Below, in pieces: positions 27,994 through 39,528 of a DNA stretch of 64,000 bases. Origin of the DNA: Ww85 sp963745765. Lineage in GTDB: Bacteria; Desulfobacterota; Desulfobulbia; Desulfobulbales; Desulfocapsaceae. Each line of letters opens with the position of its first letter. The stretch's first letter is position 1. The notes below the pieces were generated by a model. It did not search any database. It had not been told where the DNA came from and saw nothing but the letters and a program-made list of their open reading frames with translations. The stretch spans positions 145,922-209,921 of the forward strand of contig CAVUYQ010000024.1 of NCBI GenBank assembly GCA_963745765.1. Direction: 5' to 3'. Both the position numbers and the translations under genes were made by a program.

Positions 27994-29198
27994 ATAAACC
28001 GTACTCCGTCATCCGACTGAGCCAGGTAAACAGCCACCTGACCGGCAACTTCAGGGTGAAGCTGCTGATAGGATAATTTAATATTTTCAACAGCCACAGC
28101 TGCATGGGCCGGTTTGACAAAACCGACGACGCAGCCGCCAAAACCGCCCCCCATAAAACGCGAGCCAAAAACACCATCGGCGGAACTGACAATCTGCTGC
28201 AGGTCGCAAATAGCCTGGACGCCACACTCGTATTGATCGATTGAGCTCATGCACGATTCGCTCATCAGTTCACCGAATTTCTCAATTAAACCACCCTGCC
28301 AGGCGGCGACACCATCGACAACGCGCCGGGATTCATTGAAAAAATGAGTGGCACGCCTGCTGATGCAGGGTTCCAGGCTGCCACCGTATCGCCGGAAGTC
28401 CGCGGCATCGACATCCGATAATATACCCGCAGGATCCTTGCCGCTCATGCGGGAAAGCTGCTGAGCCGCCTGCCGGCACTCATCAACCCGTGAATTGTAT
28501 CCAGAAGTAGTGAGTTCCCGGGAATATCCTGAATAGGCGACGATGATCCGGTAATATTTGTTTCCCAGCCGGTCAGGCAATGGTACGACATTCTTGTCCT
28601 TCGTGTCGATGTGCAGTAGGCACCCACGCCGCCCGAAAACTATACTGGCCTGGTCAAGGATGCCATTGTTGAGGCCAATGTACCTGTTTTCTGCTACACG
28701 GGTCAGGTGTACATATTCCCAGGGCTCAATAGCAAGCTCATTGACCGCTGCAAATCCATGCAGATAGGCGAGTAATACCGATGCTGATGAACTCAGACCG
28801 CAACCGGGCAGCATGCCGTCCACAAGGCCGACAAGCCCTTTTGTAATCACATATTTCTCCTGCAGCGCCCGGACTGCAGCCCATGGGTAAATGCCCCAGA
28901 AACTGCCGGTAGAATCGGGGATATCCCGAACGTCGAATTTTACTTTCCCGGGGTAATTTTTGCTGCGCAATCTGACCTGCCCGTCAACAGCCGGAGAAAA
29001 AGCCATCAGGGTACAGGCATTAATCGTCATGCCCAGAACCGGTCCTCCCTGGTGGTCTATATGGGCACCGAGCGGGCAGATTCGATACGGTGCGGCAATC
29101 ACCCTGACCTTATCCGGTTCAATCTCTTCCTCGCAGGAAAAGACATTTACCAGTTTCTCTTTTTCCTGCAGCAAGTCTGGAAATTCCAATGCTGTCAC
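27990..29198 (-). CDS. galactokinase-family GHMP kinase
   Basis: A 402-residue GHMP-superfamily sugar kinase. Motif 1 is RICPLGAHIDHQGGPVLG (the galactokinase signature is GRVNLIGEHTDYNxG), motif 2 is LPGCGLSSSASVLLAYL, and motif 3 is FGSRFMGGGFGGCVVGFV. Substitution of the usual EHTDYN by AHIDHQ is like that in galacturonokinase and arabinokinase-type relatives, so the substrate may not be galactose. It phosphorylates C1 of a sugar, feeding the nucleotidylyltransferase that it overlaps by 4 bases. GalE at 51 kb could extend the pathway. Confidence 0.8.
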   Translation of the reverse strand: MTALEFPDLLQEKEKLVNVFSCEEEIEPDKVRVIAAPYRICPLGAHIDHQGGPVLGMTINACTLMAFSPAVDGQVRLRSKNYPGKVKFDVRDIPDSTGSFWGIYPWAAVRALQEKYVITKGLVGLVDGMLPGCGLSSSASVLLAYLHGFAAVNELAIEPWEYVHLTRVAENRYIGLNNGILDQASIVFGRRGCLLHIDTKDKNVVPLPDRLGNKYYRIIVAYSGYSRELTTSGYNSRVDECRQAAQQLSRMSGKDPAGILSDVDAADFRRYGGSLEPCISRRATHFFNESRRVVDGVAAWQGGLIEKFGELMSESCMSSIDQYECGVQAICDLQQIVSSADGVFGSRFMGGGFGGCVVGFVKPAHAAVAVENIKLSYQQLHPEVAGQVAVYLAQSDDGVRFI

Positions 29199-29393
29199 CT
29201 CATGACACTATTTTCTTACAGACCATGCACGGATGGTACCATGGCCAAAGGAGATACCATTCTCGATATCGATTTCAGACAAATTTCTATCCACGGCCGC
29301 GTCGGACAAGACAACCACGGATAACACCAGAAAAGCGCAAACCTTTACCCGCATGCTGTTATTGTGCAGATGATTGGCTTTTCGTCCAACGGA

Positions 29394-29741
29394 TTAGAAG
29401 GTTATTATCTGGTACCCCTGCCTGATATAACTTTCAAGTGACGGGTGTCCCATCATATCCCCGGCTACCCTGAGGCCCTGCTCCTCTGCATCATGAAGAC
29501 TGCCGAGCTTGCTCGCGCAGGCCTTACAGACACAATCAATCAGCCCCTGCTGTTTCACTTTCCCATACAGGGCGGCAAATGGTGCCTCGGCATCTTTAAA
29601 AGCGGATACCAGTTTCACCGCTCCTCCCTCGATCACCACCTTTACCTCATACCCTTTCTCCTTGAAATCAAGAGCATAGAGAAGCACATGCGAAAAGCAC
29701 ATCATCTCCGGATTATAGGTTATCAATACAACTTTTTTCAT
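29394..29741 (-). CDS. DsrE-family sulfur-relay-like protein
   Basis: A 115-residue cytoplasmic protein of the DsrE/DsrF-like fold. It begins MKKVVLITYNPEMMCFSHVL, with GYEVKVVIEGGAVKLV and a cysteine-containing segment LIDCVCKACASKLG that matches the family's reactive-cysteine loop. Members bind or shuttle persulfide sulfur. It is a lone gene downstream of the kinase pair. All reactive positions are ordinary Cys codons here, although selenocysteine forms of DsrE-like proteins are known in Deltaproteobacteria. Confidence 0.75.
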   Translation of the reverse strand: MKKVVLITYNPEMMCFSHVLLYALDFKEKGYEVKVVIEGGAVKLVSAFKDAEAPFAALYGKVKQQGLIDCVCKACASKLGSLHDAEEQGLRVAGDMMGHPSLESYIRQGYQIITF

Positions 29742-30340
29742 TGTTTTCCCCTTCCCTGGCTTTTATGCGTTCCACCTTTACCGAGAGTGCGGCGGAAACG
29801 GTTGTCAGCAGTAAAAAATCATGTAACTGGTGAGAAGTCTATCAAATTTTCATACTACCAGATAAAAGTCCGGTTATCGATCCCGGGAACAGATCTACGA
29901 AACAGCCCTGTTCTATGTTCCTGGTCCTGGAGCTGCTGAGGACAGGAATGCACCAGGCGGATTTATACATTCCGGTTCTTTCTGCCTTGTTGACCGTAAA
30001 AGCCGGGGCCAGCCGGTGGATAAAATCGTGATTCTCCGTCGCACCCTATCAGACAATATAATGCGGACAATCCGTACCTTTTCATACGGCTGCCTTTAAA
30101 GTATCTTTCATCTTAGCTGTAAATGCTTAAGGTATTCCGCTGAGTCGTTGTTGGCCCCACCTTTTCAGGTTAATTATTGAAAGAAAATTTTTTAGTGCGG
30201 CACTTCCAGCATAGAGAAAATACACTTTATACGGTGATTACCATTGTTTCAACGGCTGCAATGTTCATGAAATATTGGTGTTGCATCAATTCGTTATTAC
30301 TCAGTTCATAATGGACTGACTACCTTTGAGAGGAGTGAAC
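29742..30340 (+). other. intergenic stretch upstream of aroC
   Basis: About 600 bp with no convincing gene. GC content falls to the right, toward aroC. No riboswitch or terminator pattern was recognised. The region should hold the aroC promoter on the plus strand and the dsrE-like promoter on the minus strand. Confidence 0.4.
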
Positions 30341-31438
30341 ATGTCGAGTAATTTTGGAACATTATTTCATGTTTCGACCTATGGAGAGTCGCATTGCAAA
30401 GCCGTGGGTGTTGTTATTGACGGCTGCCCGCCAGGATTCAGGCTGAGCGAAACCGATATACAGAAACAGCTTGACCGGCGACGCCCCGGCCAGTCCAAGT
30501 TGACCACCGACAGGCAGGAGCAGGATCAGGTGACTATTCTTTCCGGCACTGAAAACGGCATCACCCTCGGCAGTCCCATCGCTCTGAAGGTGAACAACAA
30601 AGATCAGCGGCCCGGAGATTATGGTGACATGGAGACCATCCCCCGCCCCTCTCATGCCGATTATACCTATATGGCTAAATACGGTATCAAATCATCCTCC
30701 GGCGGCGGCCGGTCGAGTGCCCGCGAAACCATTGGAACGGTAGCCTCCGGTGCCGTTGCAGATAAACTTCTCAAGGAATTGTACGGCATCGAGATTATCG
30801 CCTGGGTAAGCGGAGTCGGTCCCTATGAAACCGCGCCTGTCGACCACAAAACGATCTCAAGGAAAGAGGTCGACAGTACCGATCTTCGCTGTCCCGACCC
30901 GGAAATATCAGGGAAAATGCGCACTTTGATCATGTCCCTGAAAGATCAGGGAGACTCAACGGGCGGTATCGTTTCCTGTGTTATTCGAAACGTCCCCGCC
31001 GGACTGGGTGAACCGGTGTATGAAAAACTCGAGGCCAAACTGGCCCAGGCAATGCTCGCCATCCCTGCTACAAAAGGATTTGAGATTGGTTCCGGGTTTG
31101 CGGGAACAAGGCTGAAAGGGTCTGAGCACAATGATCCTTTTGTCCCGAAAGAGGCGCGACTCGGCACGACTTCCAACAACTCGGGAGGAATCCAGGGTGG
31201 CATTTCCAATGGCGAGACTATTTATTTCCGAGTTGCCTTCAAACCTCCAGCTACGATCTCCCTTCCCCAGAAAACAGCAAATTATCAGGGAAAACCGGTG
31301 ACCCTGCAGGCTAAGGGGAGGCATGACCCATGCGTTGTGCCCCGTGCCGTGCCGATTGTTGAATCCATGGCCGCCCTGGTGCTCATGGACATGGCCCTGC
31401 GTCAGGCGGCCCGCACCAGCGTGCGGCCGATCCGTTGA
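30341..31438 (+). CDS. aroC: chorismate synthase
   Basis: Last enzyme of the shikimate pathway, making chorismate from EPSP with reduced FMN. 365 residues from the ATG at 30341, which has GAGAGGAG 5 bases upstream; the earlier TTG at 30326 lies inside that ribosome-binding site. It begins MSSNFGTLFHVSTYGESHC and has GRSSARETIGTVASGAVADK, the FMN-site motifs, and RHDPCVVPRAVPIVESMAA at the C-terminus. A stand-alone gene with the ClC channel 104 bases downstream. Confidence 0.96.
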   Translation: MSSNFGTLFHVSTYGESHCKAVGVVIDGCPPGFRLSETDIQKQLDRRRPGQSKLTTDRQEQDQVTILSGTENGITLGSPIALKVNNKDQRPGDYGDMETIPRPSHADYTYMAKYGIKSSSGGGRSSARETIGTVASGAVADKLLKELYGIEIIAWVSGVGPYETAPVDHKTISRKEVDSTDLRCPDPEISGKMRTLIMSLKDQGDSTGGIVSCVIRNVPAGLGEPVYEKLEAKLAQAMLAIPATKGFEIGSGFAGTRLKGSEHNDPFVPKEARLGTTSNNSGGIQGGISNGETIYFRVAFKPPATISLPQKTANYQGKPVTLQAKGRHDPCVVPRAVPIVESMAALVLMDMALRQAARTSVRPIR

Positions 31439-31542
31439 TCGGGGAACAGATAAAAAAATAGACATGGCAAAATGGCTCCACCTCTGATAGAATGAGGAGT
31501 TTTGTGAAATAATATACGCGCAAGCACTGTTCAGGCAGCATC

Positions 31543-33624
31543 ATGGTCCCGGACAGCCTGCAGACTGGCTTATTTATGACTCCGAAACAAACCATATTCA
31601 GTTCCTATCTCGACAAATTCTCACCGCCGGTCGGGCTCTTTCTGCTGATCCTGTCAATCATCATAGGTGCCGGCACCGGTCTTGCGGCAGTACTTTTCAT
31701 CAAGCTGATTGCCGCCATTCAGAGTTTTAGCTACACCACTCTTCCGGAATATCTGCCAGCTCTTGGCAATCTTGTCTATCTGATCGTTCCGATAATAGGC
31801 GGTCTGCTTGTCGGACCGTTGATTCTCTTCGCCAAAGAGGCAAAAGGTCATGGGGTGCCGGAGGTCATGCAGGCCCTCATTCTCCGGGGTGGCCGGATCA
31901 GGGCGCGGGTGGCCGCGGCCAAGATTCTGGCCTCGGCCCTCTGCATCGGGACGGGTGGCTCGGCCGGTCGGGAAGGTCCGATCATACAGGTCGGATCCGC
32001 CCTCGGTTCAAGTCTCGGCCAGATTCTGCGCCTTTCCGACGCGCGTATCAGAAACCTGGTCGGTTGCGGTGCAGCGGCCGGTATTGCCGCCACATTCAAC
32101 GCACCGATAGCGGGGGTGATCTTTGCCATTGAGGTTCTCATGGTAAACCTCAATGTCCGCTCCTTCGGCAATGTGGTGATCGCCGCTGTCTCATCTTCCA
32201 TCGTCAGTCGCTTTTTCCTCGGGACTCAGCCAGCCTTATCGATTCCGATTCATTCTCTTGGTTCCCCTGTTTCGCTGATCTTTTACCTTGTTCTCGGTCT
32301 TCTCTCGGCCCTCGTGGGCATCATGTTCATCAGGATGCTGAACAGGGCGGAAATTATCTTTGATGACTGGAAGTTCCCCCAGGTCTACAAACCAGCCATA
32401 GGCGCGGCTCTACTGGGCATCAGCGGCGTACTTTTTATGTATCTGCCGTCAGCCAAAGGGATATTCATGCCGTTCATGTACGGATCGGGATTTCCTTTTA
32501 TTGAAGATACGCTCAATGGAAATGGGTCCTTCTGGCTCCTTTTGCTGCTCGTCTTCCTCAAGCCCATAGCAACGTCATTTACCCTTGGCTCGGGAAACTC
32601 CGGCGGCGTCTTTGCTCCCTCGCTTTTTATCGGAGCGGCGCTCGGCGGCTGTTTCGGCACGGCTGTCAAACATTTTTTCCCAGAACTATCAGGTGCTCCC
32701 GCCGCCTATGCCCTCGTCGGCATGGCCGCCTTATTTTCAGCCTCCGCTCATGCGCCACTGACTGCCATGCTCATTGTCTTTGAAATGAGCAACGATTATC
32801 TGATGATTCTGCCGCTCATGGTTGCCGGTGTTACCGCCTGCTATTTTGCCCAATGGCTGCACCCTGAATCGATTTATACCATGAAGCTGGCCAAGCGGGG
32901 CATTCGCTATGCCGATGGGAAGGATATGGACATCATGCAGGGTGTGAAGGTAGAAGAGGTTATGCGCACCCAACTGGTAACCATTAACAAGGACAGGTCG
33001 GTTTCAGAACTCATGGCTCTTTTCCAGGAGACCAACCTGCTCGGCTTCCCGGTTATCACCGAAGGGAAGAAACTATGGGGAATCATAACCCTTCAGGATA
33101 TACACCGGGCCCAGTCCGAGGACAATTTCAACCCGCGTGATATGAAGGTAGCTGACCTGGCCATTGAGGGGCCGATTGCCGTTTTTCCGGATGAGCCTAT
33201 ATGGGTAGCCATCCAGAAGATGTCGCCGCGTGACCTGGCCAGACTTCCGGTCGTTTCCCGTGACGGATCAATGCGTCTGGTCGGCTCTATCAGTCGAAGT
33301 GACATCCTTCGCGCCTACGATGTCGGTGTTGTCCGCAAACAACGAGGGCAACTGGAGGAATCGCAGACTACCCTGCGTTCTTCGACCGAAACGGGATTTG
33401 TGGAAATCGGCGTCAGTGAGGAAGATTCATGCTGTCACGTACAGGTAAAAAACCTGCCATTGCCTGAACATGTGAATCTTGTTTCGATCAAGCGGGAGGG
33501 CAAAATGATCATTCCGCGTGGAAGACACACGCTGGAGCCCGGCGATGTTCTCACGCTGTTCGGCAAACTTGAAGAGATCGATGGTCTGAAAGCCTTCCTC
33601 AACTGCCAGCCTATGAAAAAGTAG
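31543..33624 (+). CDS. ClC chloride channel/antiporter with CBS pair and TrkA-C domain
   Basis: A 693-residue inner-membrane protein. The ClC core (about 20-440) carries GTGGSAGREGPIIQVGSA, whose glutamate is the gating/proton glutamate, and GSGNSGGVFAPSLFIGAALG of the second anion-site helix. A cytoplasmic CBS pair follows (VEEVMRTQLVTINKDRSVSE, about 467-580), then a TrkA-C-like domain (VKNLPLPEHVNLVSIKREG, about 625-690) that usually binds a nucleotide or cyclic dinucleotide. The start could instead be the in-frame ATG at 31576; neither has a strong ribosome-binding site. Confidence 0.88.
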   Translation: MVPDSLQTGLFMTPKQTIFSSYLDKFSPPVGLFLLILSIIIGAGTGLAAVLFIKLIAAIQSFSYTTLPEYLPALGNLVYLIVPIIGGLLVGPLILFAKEAKGHGVPEVMQALILRGGRIRARVAAAKILASALCIGTGGSAGREGPIIQVGSALGSSLGQILRLSDARIRNLVGCGAAAGIAATFNAPIAGVIFAIEVLMVNLNVRSFGNVVIAAVSSSIVSRFFLGTQPALSIPIHSLGSPVSLIFYLVLGLLSALVGIMFIRMLNRAEIIFDDWKFPQVYKPAIGAALLGISGVLFMYLPSAKGIFMPFMYGSGFPFIEDTLNGNGSFWLLLLLVFLKPIATSFTLGSGNSGGVFAPSLFIGAALGGCFGTAVKHFFPELSGAPAAYALVGMAALFSASAHAPLTAMLIVFEMSNDYLMILPLMVAGVTACYFAQWLHPESIYTMKLAKRGIRYADGKDMDIMQGVKVEEVMRTQLVTINKDRSVSELMALFQETNLLGFPVITEGKKLWGIITLQDIHRAQSEDNFNPRDMKVADLAIEGPIAVFPDEPIWVAIQKMSPRDLARLPVVSRDGSMRLVGSISRSDILRAYDVGVVRKQRGQLEESQTTLRSSTETGFVEIGVSEEDSCCHVQVKNLPLPEHVNLVSIKREGKMIIPRGRHTLEPGDVLTLFGKLEEIDGLKAFLNCQPMKK

Positions 33625-33642
33625 CTCCCCGGGGAATGCGGG

Positions 33643-35058
33643 TTAAACACCGAGAAAGTCAATAATCCCCGCAGCCGCATCTCTTCCCTCGGCAATCGCC
33701 GTTACCACAAGATCGGCTCCCCGAACAGCATCCCCTCCGGCAAAGATTTTTCCATGCGAGGTCTGATAGGGAAAGAGGGAATTTCCCGTGGCCTTGATTC
33801 TTTTTTTGTCGTCAATGGCAACGCCGCATTCAGACATCCATGCTGCCGGACTTGGCCTGAAACCGAAAGCCATGATCACCGCATCTGCCCCAATGACATG
33901 CTCTGAGCCGTCAACCTGTTCCGGCCTGCTGCGGCCGGTGCTTTCAGGCTCACCCATCCTGGTCCGGATCACCTGCACACCGGTTACCCTGTTTTTGTCA
34001 TCAACCAGGATTGAGGTGGGCTGAAGATTCCAGAGAAATTCTACCCCTTCATCCCGGGCATTTTTAACCTCAGTGGCTGAGCCCGGCATATTCTTTTCAT
34101 CACGCCGATAAGCGCAGATTACCCGTTCAGCCCCCTGGCGCAGGGAGGTGCGCAGACAGTCCATAGCTGTATCACCACCACCGAGAACAATAACACGCTT
34201 TCCGGCCAGAGATACATAGGCAGCGCCCTGAAAATCATAATTCCTCTCGTGACAAATATTGCCAATCAAAAAAGGCAGGGCCTCCAGGACGCCGTCGGCA
34301 TTCTCATTCTCGAAACCGCCCTTGATCGACTCGCTGGCTCCCGTACCTATAAAGACCGCGTCAAAATCATCGAGCAGGGCAGCAAAAGCAATATCGGTGC
34401 CAACCTCGGTATTCAGACGAAACTCGATGCCCATATCACTGAAAACCTCGCGGCGCAGCGCCAACACATCCTTGTCCAACTTGAAATCAGGTATGCCGAA
34501 GGTAAGCAACCCCCCGATTTCAGGGTAGCGATCAAAAACAACCGGGCTGACCCCGTTTCGTGCCAGTACATCGGCGCAAGCAAGCCCGGCGGGACCGGCA
34601 CCGATAACCGCCACCTTTTTCCCGGTTATTTCTACCTTTGACAGGTCAGGCCGCCAACCCATCTTAAAAGCGGTATCAACAATATACTTTTCGACACTGC
34701 CGATGGTGACGGCGCCAAATTCTTCATTCAGGGTGCAGGCACCCTCGCATAAGCGGTCCTGTGGACATATCCGTCCACACACTTCAGGCAGGCTGTTGGT
34801 GAGGTGACAGAGCTCCGCCGCTTCCAGAATCCGGCCCTCACCGGCAAGCTTCAGCCAGTCTGGTATATAGTTGTGCACCGGGCATTTCCATTCACAGTAT
34901 GGGTTACCGCAGGCAATACAGCGGTCAGCCTGCATACGCATCTGGTTTTCATTGAACAGTTTGTATATTTCAACAAACGATTCTCTTCGTTTGCGTAATG
35001 ATCTCTTCTGGGGTGTAATCCGCTCAACTTCCAGAAATTGAAAGACATTCTGGTCCAT
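33643..35058 (-). CDS. gltD: glutamate synthase small subunit
   Basis: FAD-dependent beta subunit of NADPH glutamate synthase, 471 residues. N-terminal cysteine motifs for 4Fe-4S clusters: CIACGNPYCEWKCPV (about 43-57) and CGRICPQDRLCEGAC (about 92-106). An FAD-binding site VAVIGAGPAGLACADVLARN, an NADPH-binding GKRVIVLGGGDTAMDCLRTS and a C-terminal GKIFAGGDAVRGADLVVTA follow. AGGAGAAGTA precedes the ATG. It lies 8 bases downstream of gltB, in the order gltB-gltD. Confidence 0.95.
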   Translation of the reverse strand: MDQNVFQFLEVERITPQKRSLRKRRESFVEIYKLFNENQMRMQADRCIACGNPYCEWKCPVHNYIPDWLKLAGEGRILEAAELCHLTNSLPEVCGRICPQDRLCEGACTLNEEFGAVTIGSVEKYIVDTAFKMGWRPDLSKVEITGKKVAVIGAGPAGLACADVLARNGVSPVVFDRYPEIGGLLTFGIPDFKLDKDVLALRREVFSDMGIEFRLNTEVGTDIAFAALLDDFDAVFIGTGASESIKGGFENENADGVLEALPFLIGNICHERNYDFQGAAYVSLAGKRVIVLGGGDTAMDCLRTSLRQGAERVICAYRRDEKNMPGSATEVKNARDEGVEFLWNLQPTSILVDDKNRVTGVQVIRTRMGEPESTGRSRPEQVDGSEHVIGADAVIMAFGFRPSPAAWMSECGVAIDDKKRIKATGNSLFPYQTSHGKIFAGGDAVRGADLVVTAIAEGRDAAAGIIDFLGV

Positions 35059-35066
35059 TACTTCTC

Positions 35067-38000
35067 CTATTGGGACGTCATCAGGAGTTCCGTGGCCGAC
35101 CTGCCGCGCTTGCCGAGCAGGTCTTCCACCCGCATTCCTTTTGGTTTGACGAGTTTGAATCGATCACTGAATCCGTTAAAGTTTTCCAAAATCATCTCTG
35201 CCCGCATACTGCCGGTTTCAGCCTGGTGGGCACTGATAATTCCCCGCAGGTGTTCTTTAAGCATCTGCAAGTCCCTCATGGCTATCAAGTCCACAAGCTC
35301 GGGGTTGAGTCTGGCTGCAAATTTGTCGAACTCATCCAGTACATAGGCAAAGCCACCGGTCATTCCGGCCCCGAAATTGACGCCGGTCTCGCCAAGTATG
35401 GTTATCACGCCGCCGGTCATATATTCGCAGCCGTTGTCACCAATCCCTTCGACAACCGCCCGACAACCCGAATTCCTTACAGCAAAACGCTCACCGGCAC
35501 GACCGGCGGCATACAGTTTGCCGCCGGTTGCCCCGTAAAGACAGGTGTTTCCGATAATGACCGATTCATGGGTCTTGTAGGACACCCCGGCCGGCGGCCT
35601 GATAACAAGCACGCCGCCGGTCATGCCCTTACCGACATAATCGTTGGCGTCGCCGGTCAGGACGAGCTTCAGCCCGCCCGCGTTCCAGACGCCGAAACTC
35701 TGCCCGGCAGTACCATTGAGCTCAACGGTGATAGGGTCATGAATCATTCCCTTATTACCATGGCACTTGGCAATAAGCCCGGAGAGCCGGGCTCCGACGG
35801 AACGATCGGTGTTGCGTATCGGCAGATAGCCCCGTCCGCCGCTTTTGTTTTCAACGGCATCGCCGAAACGAGCCAGCAATTCTGTATTTAGACGGCCACT
35901 GTCATGGGGAGTATTGCGCTGCAGGTGATGCACGGGAACATCGCCGGAGACTGCCGGTTTTACCAGAAGATTGTCCAGCGCGAGTTTATTCTGTTTGCTG
36001 TTCTGCCCCGCAATGATTTCGAGCAACTCCGTCCTTCCTATCAGGTCGGTCAGCTTACTGACGCCAAGCAACGCGAGCCACTCCCTGGTTTCCCGGACGA
36101 TAAACCTGAAATAATTCATGGCCATCTCCGGCAGACCGCCAAAATGATCACGCCGCAGCGTTTCATCCTGCGTGGCAACACCGGTTGCACAATTGTTCAG
36201 GTGGCAGATACGGAGATATTTGCAGCCAAGGGCGATCAGCGGTGCGGTACCGAAGCCGAAACTCTCCGCCCCGAGAATGGCGGCTTTGACGATGTCAAGC
36301 CCGCTCTTCAGGCCGCCATCAACCTGCAGCCGGATCTTGTGTCTGAGGCCGTTCTCCACCAGGGCCATATGTGTTTCAATCAATCCAAGTTCCCATGGAC
36401 TACCTGCATATCTCACCGATGACAAGGGGCTGGCACCGGTGCCGCCGTCATAGCCGGAGATGGTGATCATATCGGCATAGCCTTTGGCCACACCGGTGGC
36501 AATTGTTCCAACACCTGGCTCCGAGACCAGTTTAACAGAGATCATGGCTTCCTGATTGATCTGTTTAAGATCAAAAATAAGCTGTGCCAGATCTTCAATG
36601 GAATAGATATCGTGATGCGGCGGAGGCGAGATCAGAGTGACACCGGGCATTGAATGGCGAAGTTTGGCAATCATTGCGGTTACCTTATGTCCCGGCAGCT
36701 GGCCGCCCTCGCCGGGTTTTGCTCCCTGGGCAATCTTGATTTGAATGACATCCGCACTCATCAGGTATTCAGGGGTAACACCGAATCGGCCGGAGGCGAC
36801 CTGCTTGATTCTTGAGACCCGTTCTGTCCCGAAGCGTGAAGAATCTTCACCACCCTCGCCGCTATTGGAATACCCTCCGAGTCTGTTCATGGCGATAGCC
36901 AGGGCCTCATGCGCTTCCTGGCTCAAGGATCCGATGGACATGGCAGCCGAATCAAAACGTTTATAGAAATTTTCCTCGGGCTCCACCTCTGTGATAGCGA
37001 TGGGAGCCCCCGGTACCTTGAGCTTAAACAGGTCACGCAGGCTGGAAACAGGTCTCTCGTTGATCAATGTTGCATAGCGCTGGTATTCCTCCCATGAGCC
37101 GCTGCGCACCGCTTTCTGCAGTATCTGCACGACATCGGGATTAAAGGCGTGATACTCGCCACCGTGCATATATTTGATCAGCCCGGCACCAATCAGCGGT
37201 TTGTGCGCTTTCCAGGCATGTTTCGCCCGTTTGGCGGTATCGGCCTGAATATCGGTAAAATCGGCGCCCTCAATTCTACTGATCCCACCCCTGAAACAGA
37301 GATCGGTAACGCGTGTTGACAGGCCGATCACCTCAAACAGCTGTGCGCAACGGTAGGAAGCGATGGTTGAAATGCCCATCTTCGACATTATCTTGAGTAG
37401 CCCCTTGTTGATTGCCGCCCGATAATTCACCATCACTGAACGCAGATCCAGGCGAATCGTTCCATCGTCAACCATTTTTGCCAGGGTCTCATAGACGAGG
37501 TACGGGATAGACCGCCGTTGCCCCGAGTCCCAGTAAAACGGCAAAATGGTGAGGGTCCCTCACTTCTCCTGTCTCTATGATGATATTGGCGTCACAGCGA
37601 AGATTGTTCACGGCCAGCCCAGTCTGCACCGCCCCGACTGCGGCCGCCGCCGGTATGGGCAACATGGCGGGAGAGATAGAGCGATCGGAAAGAATGATCA
37701 GCACCGCTCCCGCACGCGTCTCCGCTATCGCTTTTTCGACAACCTTTTCGAGACTTTCCTCAAGCCCGAACAGAGGATCATAATTGAGATCGATGACGAC
37801 ATGGCGGTAATGCTCCTCATCAAGATTTTTCAGTTGATCGAGGTCGCTGTAGACCAGTATTGGCGATTGGAACAAAACACGATTGGCATGCCCGAGCGTC
37901 TCGTCAAAGACGTTCTGTTCCCGACCGATGCAGGTGGCAAGCGACATCACGTGCTGCTCACGCAGCGAATCGATCGGCGGATTGGTAACCTGGGCAAACT

Positions 38001-39528
38001 GCTGTCGAAAATAGTCAAAGAGCAGCCGCGGATGGTGAGACAGAACGGCCATCGGTGTATCGTCACCCATTGAGGTCATCGGTTCATGGCCGGTTTCGCC
38101 CAGAACCCTGATCACCTGGTCCATTTCATCGATGGAATAGCCGAAGAGCTTCTGATAGATCAAGAGCTTATCGTCCGACAATGCGCGCTTTCCTGTTTTC
38201 TCTTCGGCAAGCTGCTCGGTGGGAATAAGACAGCGACAATTCTGCTGCAGCCATTGCCGATACGGATGTCTGGCCTTCAATTCATTGTCGATATCCCAGG
38301 AACTCCACAATCGGCCGTTCAGAGTGTCAATGACCAGCAACTCGCCCGGTCCCACTCTGCCTTTTTCGACCACTTCATCAGGCGTGTAATCCCATATGCC
38401 GATTTCCGAGGCGATGGTGATTAAACGATCCCGGGTAATGACATAGCGGGCCGGACGCAAACCATTGCGGTCCAGACCGCAGGCGGCAAAGCGACCGTCA
38501 CTCATGACAATGCCGGCAGGACCGTCCCACGGCTCCATGTGCATCGAATTAAAATCGTAAAATGACCGGAGATCCTCGTCCATCTCAGGGTGGTTCTGCC
38601 AGGCAGGCGGAATCAGCAGCCGGAAGGCACGGAACAAATCCATGCCACCGGCCAGGAAGGTTTCCAGCATATTGTCAAGCGAGGCGGAATCCGAGCCCTT
38701 TGTGCCGACAAAGGGTGCTGCTTCCTGCATATCGGGAAGCAATGGAGATTGCAATTTATATGCGCGGTTCCGTGCCCAATGACGATTACCCGAAATCGTG
38801 TTTATTTCCCCGTTATGCGCAAGATAGCGAAATGGCTGAGCCAGTTCCCAGCGTGGCAATGTATTGGTTGAAAAGCGCTGATGAAAAAGAACAATCGATG
38901 CCTGCATACGCAGGTCGCCGAGATCCCGATAGAACAATGGCAGATCACCGGGACGGCAGAGACCTTTATAAATCACCACAAGATTGGACAGGCAGGGAAT
39001 ATAAAAATCGGGATCATCGGTGATCCTTTTTTCAATACGTCGTCTCACCATGAAGAGTCGGCGTTCAAAATCACGAGGACCCCAGCCATAGGGTCCATTG
39101 ACAAAGACCTGCATAATTGCCGGCAGGGATTTCCTGGCAATAGCCCCAAGCACAGACGGATCCACCGGTACTTTCCGCCAGCCCGCGACAGACAGCGTCT
39201 CCCGTGTGAGCTCTTCTTCAAATATCTTTTGGACCGCTGTCAATCGTTCGGGACCATGGCCGAGAAAAACCATGCCGACACCGTAACGACTGCTGAGACT
39301 CCAGTTATTTTCCTTGGCAATCGCCTGAAAAAAGACATCCGGCTTCTGCAGCAGCAGACCACAGCCGTCCCCGGTCTTACCGTCTGCACCGATGGCGCCG
39401 CGATGATCCATACGATCAAGGGCACTGATCGCGGTACGAACCAGCCGGTGGCTTTTTTCTCCGTCAATATGGGCTATCAGCCCAAAGCCGCAATTATCTT
39501 TAAAATCATCCCGATTATAAACGGGCAT
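35067..39528 (-). CDS. gltB: glutamate synthase large subunit, frameshifted as read
   Basis: Alpha subunit of glutamate synthase, making two glutamates from glutamine and 2-oxoglutarate. Start at 39528 (MPVYNRDDFKDNCGFGLIAH) with AGGAGAA upstream; the cysteine in NCGFG should become the N-terminal nucleophile after propeptide removal. Class-II amidotransferase domain, then a linker, the FMN-binding synthase domain (ISGYDGGTGASPLSSVRYAG, with the 3Fe-4S region CNNCATGVATQDETLRRD), and GXGXG-rich C-terminal beta-helix (MTGGVLVIRPPAG). The frame shifts at 37504-37506, where TATCCCGTAC should be TATCCGTAC, linking GLGATAVYP to YLVYETLAKM. Corrected length about 1,487 residues, normal. A sequence error is likely. 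Confidence 0.93.

Noticed and set aside
29394..29741. DsrE-like protein as a further selenoprotein
   Set aside because: All reactive positions are ordinary Cys codons and the frame has no internal TGA.
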